Shown: positions 1 to 7,419, numbered from the stretch's first letter. The stretch: DNA of 21,822 nt from Bacillota bacterium (GCA_030597345.1 JAUVSA010000006.1:1-21822); one strand, 5' to 3'. Made by a program: numbers and translations. Notes: generated from the letters alone by a model not told the origin.

Positions 1-9
1 ATTCGGTGA

Positions 10-172
10 TTGTCCGGACATGTCCATCGCATCTGAGGGTGTCTGAGGGGGCCTAGAAAATGTCCGCGATATGGCCAAAGATGTCCGTTGTCCGTCCGTT
101 GGCCGAATGGTCATATTTTGGTCAATTCGGACATTTTGGACATCTCTTGACATCACGCGGACATTCTGACAT
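10..172. repeat. Dense GACAT/ATGTC motif array
   Basis: The 5-mer GACAT begins at 17, 130, 139, 149, 160 and 168. Its complement ATGTC begins at 20, 60 and 81, and related TTGTCC motifs lie at 10-15 and 88-93. Positions 11-25 contain two overlapping perfect 10-bp palindromes, TGTCCGGACA and GGACATGTCC. The five copies from 130 to 172 are 8-11 bp apart, close to one helical turn. CCGAAT (103-108) and ATTCGG (125-130) form a further inverted pair. No gene is supported here. The array could be transposase-binding repeats at the end of an element lying to the left, or operators for a gene off the left edge. The clustering is seen directly; the role is inference. Confidence 0.6.
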
Positions 173-186
173 ATCCACAGCAGGCG

Positions 187-223
187 CGAGATCGCGGGCC
201 CGAGGGCCGGGCCCGCGATCTCG
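187..223 (-). terminator. Stem-loop downstream of the first SLH gene
   Basis: A perfect 16-bp inverted repeat (187-202 with 208-223) has a 5-nt loop and lies 27 bp beyond the stop codon of the minus-strand SLH gene. Position and stability suggest a 3'-end or terminator hairpin. No U-tract follows on the minus strand, so a classical intrinsic terminator is not proven. Confidence 0.55.
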
Positions 224-250
224 TCTTGCCAGACCTGTAGTCTGCGATGG

Positions 251-2176
251 CTACGTCAAGCTGAAGGCGCGGGAGATGAAGACGGCCATCTGGGCGCGGC
301 CCACGGTGACCTCTGGGCCGTAGGTGGTGGGGTCGTATCCCTGCACGATGCCCCCGTCGGCGCAGTACTCGATGTACTTGTAGGCCCAGTGCTCGGTAGG
401 AACATCGTTGAACGTCGGCACGGCCGGGCCGACCGGAACGCTGCCGTCACCACCGGCCACGGCGCGGGCGATGAAGACGGCCATGGAGGCTCGACTGACC
501 GTCACAGTGGGCGCGTAGGTGACAGCGTCGTATCCCTGGACGACACCATTGGCGACGCAGTATTCGACGTACTTGTAGGCCCAGTTGTCGGTGGGCACGT
601 CGTTGAAGGTGGCCTCAGTCGGGCCGTCGGGGACGTTATCGTCACCACCGGCGAGGGCGCGGGAGATGAAGACCGCCATCTGGTCGCGGGAGACAGACCA
701 GGTGGGCTCGTAGAGGCCTTCCCCGTAGCCGCCGACGATGCCGGCGCTGGCGCAGGCTACGATCTCGTCATGGGCCCAGTGGTCTGGGGGCACATCCGCG
801 AAGTCAAGTGTGGGGCCCGGATTCGTGCCGGAAGAAGGCAGTCGGTCGGACCCTCCCTGGCCGTCGGTGAAGCGGAAGTAGTAATTGTGACTGCCCCCGC
901 CAAGGTCGGCGCCGGTGATCTGGTAGCGGTATGTCCCGTCGTCTGCGGTGCCGCTCTGGAGGGCCATGGCATGCGGCGTGCCATCTACGTAGACATCCTT
1001 GGTGTCGGGGGAATCACCGTCCAGGTCGTAGTAGTGCACACTGTAGGTGAACGTGGTCGAGTCGTCGCCGGAGTTAGGGGCAACGTCGCCGCTCGTCAGC
1101 TCGGGGTCGTAGTTGTCCGGTACTGGTGCCTTGCGTACCTTTACGGTGTAGCTGAAGGTGGCCATGCCGGGAGCTCCGACCCTGAGGTAGTAGCGCGTGC
1201 CGGCGGTCAGGTCAAAGTCAATTCGGGAGTGGAATTCGGTGTGGTCGAGGTCGCAGTCCGGCACATCGCAATCGCCGTTGGTAGCCAGCGGCTCTGCACC
1301 GAGTGCGGCGTGCAGGGACAAGATAGTGCTCTGCTCGACCGCCGTCCACATGTTCCAGTTCCCGCCCTCGCCGGCTGGCACATCGAAGTAGTACCAATCC
1401 CGTTCCTGGGAAACAGAGATGTCCCCGCTCGCCTCCCCGGAGGGTGGCGTCCCGCTGAGCGCGATCTGGGTTACATCGGAGTAGGTGAAGGTCACGGTGA
1501 CCGTTTCCGAGTCGCCGGGCGCTCCATCGCGAGTCACGGTGAAGGTGTCGTGGTAGGACTCCCCGGTCGTCAGCCCGCTGGGGTCCACGTCGATGGTGAG
1601 GGTGTCCTGCTCTGTGCTCGTGGTCCCCGACATCGGCGCTACAGTAAGCCACGAAACGCTCTCGCTCACGGTCCAGTCGAAGGGAACAGTGCCCGTGTTG
1701 TAGACGTAGACGGAGGTGTCGATGGTAGGTCCGGTGATCTGGCCAAGATCAACGGTGTTCTCGTTCACCTCGAGGTCGGGGGGCGGCTGGTAGTTGAAAT
1801 CGACTGAGATGTCTTCGAAATCGCTGGGGTTAGCTACGGAGTTGACGCGGAACGAACCGGAGTATGGCCCGGGCACAGCCCCAAGGCAGGAAGGATCGAC
1901 CTGGATCTCAAGATAGTCGTGGTCATCGCAAGTGAAGTTGTCGCTGCCACGCGCCGGCGCTACAGTCAACCAGCACTCGGTCGCGCCCGTGATCTCCCAA
2001 GTGAAGCACGCAGTGTCCGCGTTGTAGACGTACACGGAGGTGTCGCTGGCAGGCGCGGAGATCTCCCCGAGATCGACGCTGTTCTTGTTGACCTCGAGGT
2101 CGGGTCCGGCGGCAAGGCCCACCGCCGAGAGGCATACGAGGAGTGTCAGAGAGAAGAGCAGTCGCCGCAGTGTCAT
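251..2176 (-). CDS. Secreted SLH-domain surface protein with BACON-like repeats
   Basis: The product (641 aa) is probably a cell-surface protein anchored by three C-terminal SLH domains. The start is the ATG at 2176, because GGAGGG lies just upstream and a classic signal peptide follows at once (TLRRLLFSLTLLVCLSAVG, cleaved near residue 22-24). Two homologous domains of about 100 residues, each opening PDLEVN, span roughly 25-132 and 133-233. They carry SWLTVAP-type motifs typical of BACON-like/Ig folds. Residues 238-345 resemble a pre-peptidase C-terminal (PPC) beta-sandwich, and an Ig-like domain follows to about 450. SLH repeats start near 458, 525 and 590, with motifs such as FNDVPTEHWAYKYIEYC and MAVFISRA. 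No catalytic domain is visible. SLH domains bind pyruvylated cell-wall polymers in known systems. The ligand or partner of the rest of the protein is unknown. Confidence 0.88.
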   Translation of the reverse strand: MTLRRLLFSLTLLVCLSAVGLAAGPDLEVNKNSVDLGEISAPASDTSVYVYNADTACFTWEITGATECWLTVAPARGSDNFTCDDHDYLEIQVDPSCLGAVPGPYSGSFRVNSVANPSDFEDISVDFNYQPPPDLEVNENTVDLGQITGPTIDTSVYVYNTGTVPFDWTVSESVSWLTVAPMSGTTSTEQDTLTIDVDPSGLTTGESYHDTFTVTRDGAPGDSETVTVTFTYSDVTQIALSGTPPSGEASGDISVSQERDWYYFDVPAGEGGNWNMWTAVEQSTILSLHAALGAEPLATNGDCDVPDCDLDHTEFHSRIDFDLTAGTRYYLRVGAPGMATFSYTVKVRKAPVPDNYDPELTSGDVAPNSGDDSTTFTYSVHYYDLDGDSPDTKDVYVDGTPHAMALQSGTADDGTYRYQITGADLGGGSHNYYFRFTDGQGGSDRLPSSGTNPGPTLDFADVPPDHWAHDEIVACASAGIVGGYGEGLYEPTWSVSRDQMAVFISRALAGGDDNVPDGPTEATFNDVPTDNWAYKYVEYCVANGVVQGYDAVTYAPTVTVSRASMAVFIARAVAGGDGSVPVGPAVPTFNDVPTEHWAYKYIEYCADGGIVQGYDPTTYGPEVTVGRAQMAVFISRAFSLT

Positions 2177-2393
2177 TTGCCTAGCCCTCCAGGGCAGATT
2201 GTTGGCAGGCCGCAGGGCCTGCCCCGTCAAACTCAGCAGGATAGCTCAGACCAACTCCAGTGCTTAGACGCGGCGCGGACGGCAGAAGTTCACACGCCGC
2301 AGGAAACTGCTGCGCGGGGGATCAGCGCACCCGAGCCGCAGGGCGAACGGGAAGTTCGGGGAGGCCGTATTCGACCCCCACATTTACCTGGGC

Positions 2394-2399
2394 ATTATA
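2394..2399 (-). promoter_or_regulatory. Extended -10 promoter of the first SLH gene
   Basis: On the minus strand the sequence reads TGGTATAAT, a consensus -10 with the TGn extension. A 17-bp spacer would place only TTCTCC at -35, so this looks like an extended -10 promoter. A TTGACA occurs on the same strand (2408-2413), but only 8 bp from the -10, too close to be its -35. The predicted start site is near 2387. Confidence 0.6.
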
Positions 2400-2404
2400 C
2401 CATG

Positions 2405-2431
2405 CGGTGTCAAGAGGGAGAAGGGCAAGAG
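2405..2431. repeat. 27-bp repeat upstream of first SLH gene (copy 1)
   Basis: These 27 bp are identical to 5998-6024. Each copy lies on the 5' side of one of the two minus-strand SLH genes. On the coding strand it is a pyrimidine-rich tract ending in TTGACACCG. It may be a shared regulatory element or a remnant of duplication. Confidence 0.7.
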
Positions 2432-2554
2432 AGTGCCGGGTGTTTGTGGTGACGGGTTGTGTGGTTTCGGGGTGGTTTCGGCATTGATGCTACTCTGCGA
2501 AGTGCCTACTCCGCCGACGGCTACGACACTGCTCTGCATAGCTACGCAGCACGA

Positions 2555-2580
2555 GAGCACCGAAACACCGGCTTTCGCTC
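2555..2580 (-). terminator. Imperfect hairpin after the second SLH gene
   Basis: GAGC (2555-2558) and GAAA (2562-2565) pair with TTTC (2573-2576) and GCTC (2577-2580), with a 3-nt bulge and a 7-nt loop. It starts about 10 bp past the stop codon. No U-tract follows, so the terminator call is weak. Confidence 0.25.
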
Positions 2581-2589
2581 CCAAGGTGT

Positions 2590-5082
2590 CTACATGAGGC
2601 CAAAGGCGCGGGAGATGAAGACGGCCATCTGGTCGCGGGAGACAGTGATGGTGGGGCCGTAGGTGACGGGGTCATAACCGTGGACGATGTCGTTGGCTGC
2701 GCAGTACTCGACGTACTTGTAGGCCCAGTGCTCGGCGGGAACGTCGTTGAACGTTGGCACGACCGGGCCGCCTGGAACGCTGCCATCACCGCCGGCCACG
2801 GCGCGGGCGATGAAGACGGCCATGGCGTCTCGGCTGACGGTGATGGTAGGACCATAGGTGGCGGGATCGAAGCCCTGGACGACGCCGCTGGCCACACAGT
2901 ACTCGACGTACCTGAATGCCCAGTGGTCGGTGGGCACATCATCGAAGGTGGCCTCGGCCGGGCCGTCGGGGACGGCGTCGTCGCCGCCGGCGAGAGCGCG
3001 GGAGATGAAGACGGCCATTTGGTCGCGGGAGACCGAGTACTCAGGATGGTAGTGCCCATCAGGGTAGCCGGCCACAATGCCCGCGCGAACGCACGCTTCG
3101 ATCTCCTCACATGCCCACGAATCAGACGGCACATCGGGGAAGGGGCCGGTGCGATGGTTCCCCGTATGGAACTTGTCGTGGCGGAACATGGGCCACGGCG
3201 CAATGCTGTCGGTCTCTGCAACGCCGAGCCATACGTAGACTCGGCCGTCGCCGGAACCCACGACTACGTCCAACATGCCGTCGCGGTCCAGATCTGCCAG
3301 AGCGGGGGATGAATGCACTTCGCCCCCCGTCGCACGCGGCCATCCATCAACCGCAGTCCCGTCGGCGCGCCACGCATATACGTTGCCGTCGTACGACCCC
3401 AATAACACGTCAATCGCGCCGTCGTGGTCCACATCACCCAGAGCGGGCGAGGAATGAACGGCGCCGCCCGTCGTCTGCGGCCATCCCGCCATGGGGCGGC
3501 CGTCGCCGTGCCAGGCGTAGACCTTGCCGTCGGTCGCGCCGACCACAACATCAAGCATCCCGTCTCCGTCGAGGTCCCCTATGGCTGCGGAGGATGAGTG
3601 CACCTCCCCGTCGGTGGCGCGGGGCCAGCCGGCCGCGGGAGCGCCATCTCCGTGCCATACATACACGCTGCCATCTGTGGAGCCGACAATGACCTCAGGC
3701 GCGCCGTCGCCGTCGAGGTCACCTAAGGCGGGGGAGGAGTACACGGCGCCCTGGGTCGGCTGCGGCCAGCCTTCAACCGGCGTTCCGTCGCTATGCCAGG
3801 CGTAGACGTTGAAGTCGAGGGAGCCTACTATCACTTCCGGCGAGCCGTCGCCGTCGAGGTCGCCCAGGGAGGGAGACGAGTACACCTGGCCGGAGTTCTG
3901 CGGCCAGCCGGCTACAACCGATCCGTCTCCGTGCCAGGCGTGGACCTTCCCGTCGTGCGAGCCGACCACTATCTCAAGCAGTCTGTCACCATCCAGGTAT
4001 CCCAGTGCAGGAGAGGAGTGGACCAAGCCGCCTGTGGGCCGGGGCCAGCCTGTTACCGGGGTGCCGTCTGCGTGCCATGCATATACGTTGCCAGCTGCGG
4101 AGCCGACAAGGACTTCGAAGAGTCCGTCGCCGTCGAGGTCACCCAGCACAGGAGAGGAATGCACTTCGCCGCCCGCCGCTTTCGGCCAGCCAGGCGCGAG
4201 CCTGCCGTCCGCGCGCCAGACATACACGCTGCCATCGGCGGAGCCAACAACGACCTCGAGCGGCCCGTCCCCGTCGAGGTCACCCAGAGCGGGAGAGGAG
4301 CGGACCTGACCGGTGGTAGCCTGGGGCCACACGGGCGCCACAGTGTAGGGGCCGTAGTCCGCCGTGCCGCCGGATTCGTGGGTCGGGTTGTGGCTCATCA
4401 GGTGCAGATACCAGTCGCCCGTCGTGGAGTCCGTCAGCACCAAAGTCCCGCTGTTCCAGGTGGACTCGGTGCCGGTCCAGGTGTGGCTCGAGCTCTGGTC
4501 CCAGGCGTAGTGGTGGTGATCGAGGCTGCCCGGCCCCCACCCCGCCAGGTTGGTGAAGATGAAGTCAGTCTCAACCGGGTGACTGACGGCGGTGGACTTG
4601 TCGCAGCTCACAACGGGTGCAGTGGGGAGGGTGTAAGCGGAGAAGCTGTCGGAAAGGTCGCTGTCGCCACAGGTGTTGTGGGCGCGGACTTGGCGCGTGT
4701 AAGAGGTGTTGGGGCTGAGGCCGGCCTCAGTCTTGCTGGTGGTGTTCGCCGGCACAGCTATCCCCACTGGCTCAAGGTAAAAGCCCTGCTCATGGTCGGA
4801 GGTGTCCTGCCAGGTCCAAGGGACGGATGTGGGAGTCACCTCCGAGCGCCCAAGATTGGTCGGCGGGTCGGGTGGTCCCGAGATGACGGTGAAGGTGGCA
4901 GGGCCTTCGCCCCATAGATCGTCAGGATCAGTGGCTCGGAAAGTGACCGTCTCTGACCCGGACCAGTCTCCTGGGTAAGTCACCGTGGCCAGATGGGTCG
5001 ATGGATCAATGGTGACCGAAAGATTGCTGTTCCCAGAGTAAGACCAGTTCAGTTGCTCTTTAGCGTGGTCGATGTCGGTCAC
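2590..5082 (-). CDS. FG-GAP/VCBS-repeat SLH surface protein, C-terminal part after in-frame TAG
   Basis: This reading frame (830 codons after the TAG at 5083-5085) continues the upstream ORF in the same frame. The GTG at 5080-5082 directly follows the stop and has no ribosome site, so independent initiation is doubtful. Residues 1-68 are the rest of an Ig/cadherin-like domain, with motifs such as GSETVTFRATDP. Residues 70-157 resemble FN3, and another beta-sandwich follows. Residues 252-625 are eight tandem units of 46-48 residues with the pattern SSPALGDLDGDG..EVVVGS.DG.VYAW, a calcium-binding-type FG-GAP/VCBS beta-propeller. Three SLH domains (about 645-830) end the protein and closely match those of the neighbouring SLH gene. 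The whole is a secreted surface protein without a recognisable enzyme domain. It may be a pseudogene fragment, a readthrough product or a sequencing error. Confidence 0.8.
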   Translation of the reverse strand: MTDIDHAKEQLNWSYSGNSNLSVTIDPSTHLATVTYPGDWSGSETVTFRATDPDDLWGEGPATFTVISGPPDPPTNLGRSEVTPTSVPWTWQDTSDHEQGFYLEPVGIAVPANTTSKTEAGLSPNTSYTRQVRAHNTCGDSDLSDSFSAYTLPTAPVVSCDKSTAVSHPVETDFIFTNLAGWGPGSLDHHHYAWDQSSSHTWTGTESTWNSGTLVLTDSTTGDWYLHLMSHNPTHESGGTADYGPYTVAPVWPQATTGQVRSSPALGDLDGDGPLEVVVGSADGSVYVWRADGRLAPGWPKAAGGEVHSSPVLGDLDGDGLFEVLVGSAAGNVYAWHADGTPVTGWPRPTGGLVHSSPALGYLDGDRLLEIVVGSHDGKVHAWHGDGSVVAGWPQNSGQVYSSPSLGDLDGDGSPEVIVGSLDFNVYAWHSDGTPVEGWPQPTQGAVYSSPALGDLDGDGAPEVIVGSTDGSVYVWHGDGAPAAGWPRATDGEVHSSSAAIGDLDGDGMLDVVVGATDGKVYAWHGDGRPMAGWPQTTGGAVHSSPALGDVDHDGAIDVLLGSYDGNVYAWRADGTAVDGWPRATGGEVHSSPALADLDRDGMLDVVVGSGDGRVYVWLGVAETDSIAPWPMFRHDKFHTGNHRTGPFPDVPSDSWACEEIEACVRAGIVAGYPDGHYHPEYSVSRDQMAVFISRALAGGDDAVPDGPAEATFDDVPTDHWAFRYVEYCVASGVVQGFDPATYGPTITVSRDAMAVFIARAVAGGDGSVPGGPVVPTFNDVPAEHWAYKYVEYCAANDIVHGYDPVTYGPTITVSRDQMAVFISRAFGLM
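3208..4329 (-). repeat. Eight tandem ~140-bp repeats encoding FG-GAP units
   Basis: Eight consecutive units of 138-144 bp encode the DLDGDG-containing propeller blades. Each starts with a WP dipeptide and ends with a DG..xxG turn. Unit 6 has an extra residue (SSSAAIGD) and units 7 and 8 have altered loops (DVDHDG, DLDRDG). The array could support unequal recombination. Confidence 0.8.
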
Positions 5083-5907
5083 CTAGTCGTCCAGATCGAA
5101 GGTACCGAACGGCTCTCCGCGGCAGAGGGGCTGATCTGGAGTGTCAGAGACCTGTGGCTGCGTGATGACATAGCTGACCGTTAGGTGCGGCCTGGCATCG
5201 GCCTCAGGCGCGGTTTCCTTGCTGTAGAACGTCACATTGAAATAGTCAAACCCACCCTCTTGGAGCCACAGGAGCAGTCCATAGTTGGGGGTCGTGCCGC
5301 TCATCCACATTTGAACGATCTGCGAAAGATCAGAGTGGTCCATCACCACGGGACCACGGCTGCCAACGGTGACATACGGGGCCAGGGCATCCGTCCAGCT
5401 CGGCTTGGAATACCACGTTACGTTCTCGTTCCAAGGAGACGTTACCCGGAACGCGGTCAGCACCTCAGCGGGTCCGGAAGGAGGGCCAGGATAAGCGACG
5501 AGCGAACACTCAAGATGAAGCTCACAGGAGGTGATGGTCGAGCAAAGCGGTATGGCTGACAAGTCGAAGCTGAGCAGGGGCGAACCTCGGACGTAGCCAT
5601 CGCCGTCTCTGTCACAGGGGCCCTCGGCGTGACAGGTGTCGAACCAGGAGGCGAGCAGATCAGCATCGCTGTGGTCTACGTCTGGGGAGTACTCCGTAAT
5701 GTACGTGTCTTGAGTGGGGTAGAACGTCTGTGTTTCCGCTCTGACCGGCAGAGCGGAGATTCCGAGCAAGATTCCGAGAGCGATCGCGACCGCCGCAGGC
5801 CGCCGAGCCCATGACAGGAGTTGAGAGCTCCGCGGAGGAGGAATAGGGGCCTCAGGAAGGGACAAACACACGCCGCCAGTAGGCGTTTCGTGGGAGGGTA
5901 GGTTCAT
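5083..5907 (-). CDS. N-terminal part of the FG-GAP SLH protein (DNRLRE-like domain), ends at in-frame TAG
   Basis: This part (274 aa from ATG 5907) carries the export signal of the split surface protein. A hydrophobic segment AVAIALGILLGISALPVRA ends near residue 57, but the n-region before it is unusually long (about 36 residues) and the ribosome site at 5907 is weak. ATG 5958 is an in-frame alternative. Residues 58-245 resemble the DNRLRE/CBM96-like beta-sandwich found at the start of many secreted proteins, with QDTYITEYSPDVDHS near the start and RPHLTVSYV at the end. The frame then begins an Ig-like domain at PLCRGEPFGTFDLDD and hits TAG exactly where related domains usually read DLDDYV. 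The following frame continues with VTDIDHA, so a single Tyr codon appears to have become a stop. Confidence 0.72.
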   Translation of the reverse strand: MNLPSHETPTGGVCLSLPEAPIPPPRSSQLLSWARRPAAVAIALGILLGISALPVRAETQTFYPTQDTYITEYSPDVDHSDADLLASWFDTCHAEGPCDRDGDGYVRGSPLLSFDLSAIPLCSTITSCELHLECSLVAYPGPPSGPAEVLTAFRVTSPWNENVTWYSKPSWTDALAPYVTVGSRGPVVMDHSDLSQIVQMWMSGTTPNYGLLLWLQEGGFDYFNVTFYSKETAPEADARPHLTVSYVITQPQVSDTPDQPLCRGEPFGTFDLDD

Positions 5908-5997
5908 ACTCGTTTCCCGCCCTGCATCGCCGCCATGTAACAACTCTCCATGCGCCATTCTACTCTCTCTGGCCGCGTACCGCAACCGGCAACACCA

Positions 5998-6024
5998 CGG
6001 TGTCAAGAGGGAGAAGGGCAAGAG
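5998..6024. repeat. 27-bp repeat upstream of second SLH gene (copy 2)
   Basis: This copy is identical to 2405-2431 and lies about 90 bp upstream of the ATG at 5907. It contains TTGACA on the minus strand, but the hexamers 16-18 bp downstream (for example GCGGTA) are poor -10 matches. It also lies close to the divergent promoter at 6079-6108. Confidence 0.7.
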
Positions 6025-6078
6025 GGAGGAGGAGGCCAGCAGGAGTAGCGGGGGGGAGATGGTAAGAGGTAGGAGCGA

Positions 6079-6108
6079 TTGACGGCAGGATGGCGGCGGA
6101 GCTATAAT
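6079..6108 (+). promoter_or_regulatory. Sigma70 promoter of the NHL lipoprotein gene
   Basis: TTGACG at 6079-6084 and TATAAT at 6103-6108 are separated by 18 bp. The predicted start is near 6115, leaving a leader of about 37 nt with AGGAGG at 6139-6144, 7 nt from the ATG. Confidence 0.8.
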
Positions 6109-6151
6109 CGTGTTCGCCGGAGTCGGGCCGAAACGGGCAGGAGGAAAGCAC

Positions 6152-7147
6152 ATGGCCGGTCTGCATAGGGGACGGTTGGCGGCGCTGCTGGTGTTGGCGA
6201 TGGGGATGGCTGCGGTTGGGTGTGGGGGCCCCATGGAGAACCCACCGACGGTAGCCGCGCAGTTGCTGGACTGTGGGCCGAAGATGGGCGCGCTGGGTTA
6301 TCCGGAGGGCCTGGCAATCGGGAAGACGGGCGAACTGCTAGTCGCCGACACGTGGAACGACAGGATCCTGCGGGCCGGGCCGGACTGCGATGTGGTGGGG
6401 GGCTTCGGGGAGTCCGGGAAGGAGCCGGGGCAGCTGGAGTGTCCGCGGTCGCTGTGGACCGACCGGGTCGGAAATATCTTCGTAGTAGACAATTGGAACC
6501 ATCGGGTACAGAAGTTCGATGCCCAGGGGAAGTTCCTGCTGACATTCGGGGGCCAGGGCGGGCCGTGGGGCTATGATGAGGCAGATGGGAAGTTCTCACA
6601 TGCGTATGGGGTGGCGTCGGACTCGAGGGGCTACATCTATGTATCGGACTTCAACAACAACAGGCTTCAGATGTTCGACCCCAGAGGCAAGTTCGTGATG
6701 AAGTGGGGCACGGCCGGCAGACAGGATGGGCAGTTCAGCCATCCCGCCGGCTTGTCGGTGGACAGTGAGGATAAGCTCTACGTAGCGGATCTGGGGAACA
6801 ACCGAATACAGCGCTTCGCCATCGTCCCCGCTGTCGTCGACGGCAAGGATACCTTCGAGGCCAAGTTCGCCGGGAAGTGGGGGAAGCCGGGGCAGAAGCC
6901 CGGAGAGTTCAGCGGGCCCTACGATGTATGTGTGGATAAGGAGGACAACGTTTACGTGGCCGACTTCTGGAACCACAGGATTCAGAAGTTCACGCCGGGC
7001 GGGGAGTTCCTGTGGGAATTCGGGAAGCACGGGACCGGGGAGGGGGAGTTCGAGTGCCCGGTGAGCGTCGCGGTGGGAGAGGATGGGTCGGTCTACGTGT
7101 CGGACTGGGGGAACAACCGGGTCCAGAAGCTGGTGCCTGCGTCCTGA
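6152..7147 (+). CDS. NHL-repeat beta-propeller lipoprotein
   Basis: The product (331 aa) is a probable lipoprotein. The n-region MAGLHRGRL precedes a hydrophobic stretch and a lipobox ending in AAVGC, with Cys24 as the modified residue. The rest consists of about six NHL repeats, with motifs such as LLVADTWNDRIL, IFVVDNWNHRVQKF, IYVSDFNNNRLQMF and LYVADLGNNRIQRF. These are expected to fold into a six-bladed propeller outside the inner membrane. NHL propellers generally mediate binding, and no catalytic residues can be assigned. The start is fixed by AGGAGG 7 nt upstream and by the promoter. The adjacent small membrane-protein gene follows after 62 bp in the same direction. The gene is divergent from the SLH gene, but a functional link is only suggested by position. 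Confidence 0.9.
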   Translation: MAGLHRGRLAALLVLAMGMAAVGCGGPMENPPTVAAQLLDCGPKMGALGYPEGLAIGKTGELLVADTWNDRILRAGPDCDVVGGFGESGKEPGQLECPRSLWTDRVGNIFVVDNWNHRVQKFDAQGKFLLTFGGQGGPWGYDEADGKFSHAYGVASDSRGYIYVSDFNNNRLQMFDPRGKFVMKWGTAGRQDGQFSHPAGLSVDSEDKLYVADLGNNRIQRFAIVPAVVDGKDTFEAKFAGKWGKPGQKPGEFSGPYDVCVDKEDNVYVADFWNHRIQKFTPGGEFLWEFGKHGTGEGEFECPVSVAVGEDGSVYVSDWGNNRVQKLVPAS

Positions 7148-7209
7148 GGGTACGGGGAGAGGAGAGCGGTCGGGTAACGAGCTGAAGTCCGGCCCGTGAG
7201 GAGAGCGGG

Positions 7210-7419
7210 ATGCTTCCTGGGGAGAAGGCCGAGCGCTGGGTGCGGCGTGTTGGGTACCTGGCGCTCGTTTTGATTGGCCTGTACATCGTGGTTTGGATTT
7301 CGGGATTCATCTGGCGGGTCACACGGCAGGTGCTGGAGCAGAGCGCGGTGCCGGACGAGACACAGGTGGAGACGCGTGGGCCCGCTGGAGGAGGCGGTTC
7401 GCGGGGGACTACTGACTGA
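7210..7419 (+). CDS. Small single-pass membrane protein
   Basis: The product (69 aa) has one clear transmembrane helix, roughly residues 14-36 (GYLALVLIGLYIVVWISGF), preceded by a charged n-region with three arginines or lysines. The C-terminal tail is hydrophilic and Gly-rich. A GAGGAGAG ribosome site lies 4-5 nt before the ATG. It follows the NHL lipoprotein gene after 62 bp with no visible terminator, so it is probably co-transcribed. I do not recognise the family. It is short and could be spurious, but the ribosome site and helix favour a real gene. Confidence 0.6.
   Translation: MLPGEKAERWVRRVGYLALVLIGLYIVVWISGFIWRVTRQVLEQSAVPDETQVETRGPAGGGGSRGTTD

Larger units (their letters stand above)
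2177..2589. other. Intergenic region between the two SLH genes
   Basis: This 413-bp stretch holds no supportable gene. It contains an extended -10 promoter for the first SLH gene (2394-2399), which gives a leader of about 210 nt, one copy of a 27-bp repeat shared with the second SLH gene (2405-2431), and an imperfect hairpin downstream of the second gene (2555-2580). The small ORFs crossing it on either strand have no ribosome site or recognisable protein content. Confidence 0.6.

Noticed and set aside
171..179. DnaA-box-like ATATCCACA next to the GACAT array (possible origin)
   Set aside because: A single near-match with one mismatch, no second box, no AT-rich unwinding region and no dnaA or dnaN gene nearby.
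389..1807. Long plus-strand ORF (472 codons) opposite the first SLH gene
   Set aside because: It is an antisense shadow of a GC-rich gene with clear SLH, BACON and signal-peptide content. It has no ribosome site or recognisable domain.
2394..2413. TTGACA and TATAAT as a -35/-10 pair for the first SLH gene
   Set aside because: The spacer is only 8 bp. The extended -10 explains the promoter better.
3793..4917. Plus-strand ORF (374 codons) opposite the FG-GAP repeats
   Set aside because: Its repetitive composition simply mirrors the repeat units of the true minus-strand gene.
5083..5085. Genome-wide reassignment of TAG as a sense codon
   Set aside because: Several clear genes in the window end naturally at TAG, including both SLH genes, the MoxR gene and the FAD gene.
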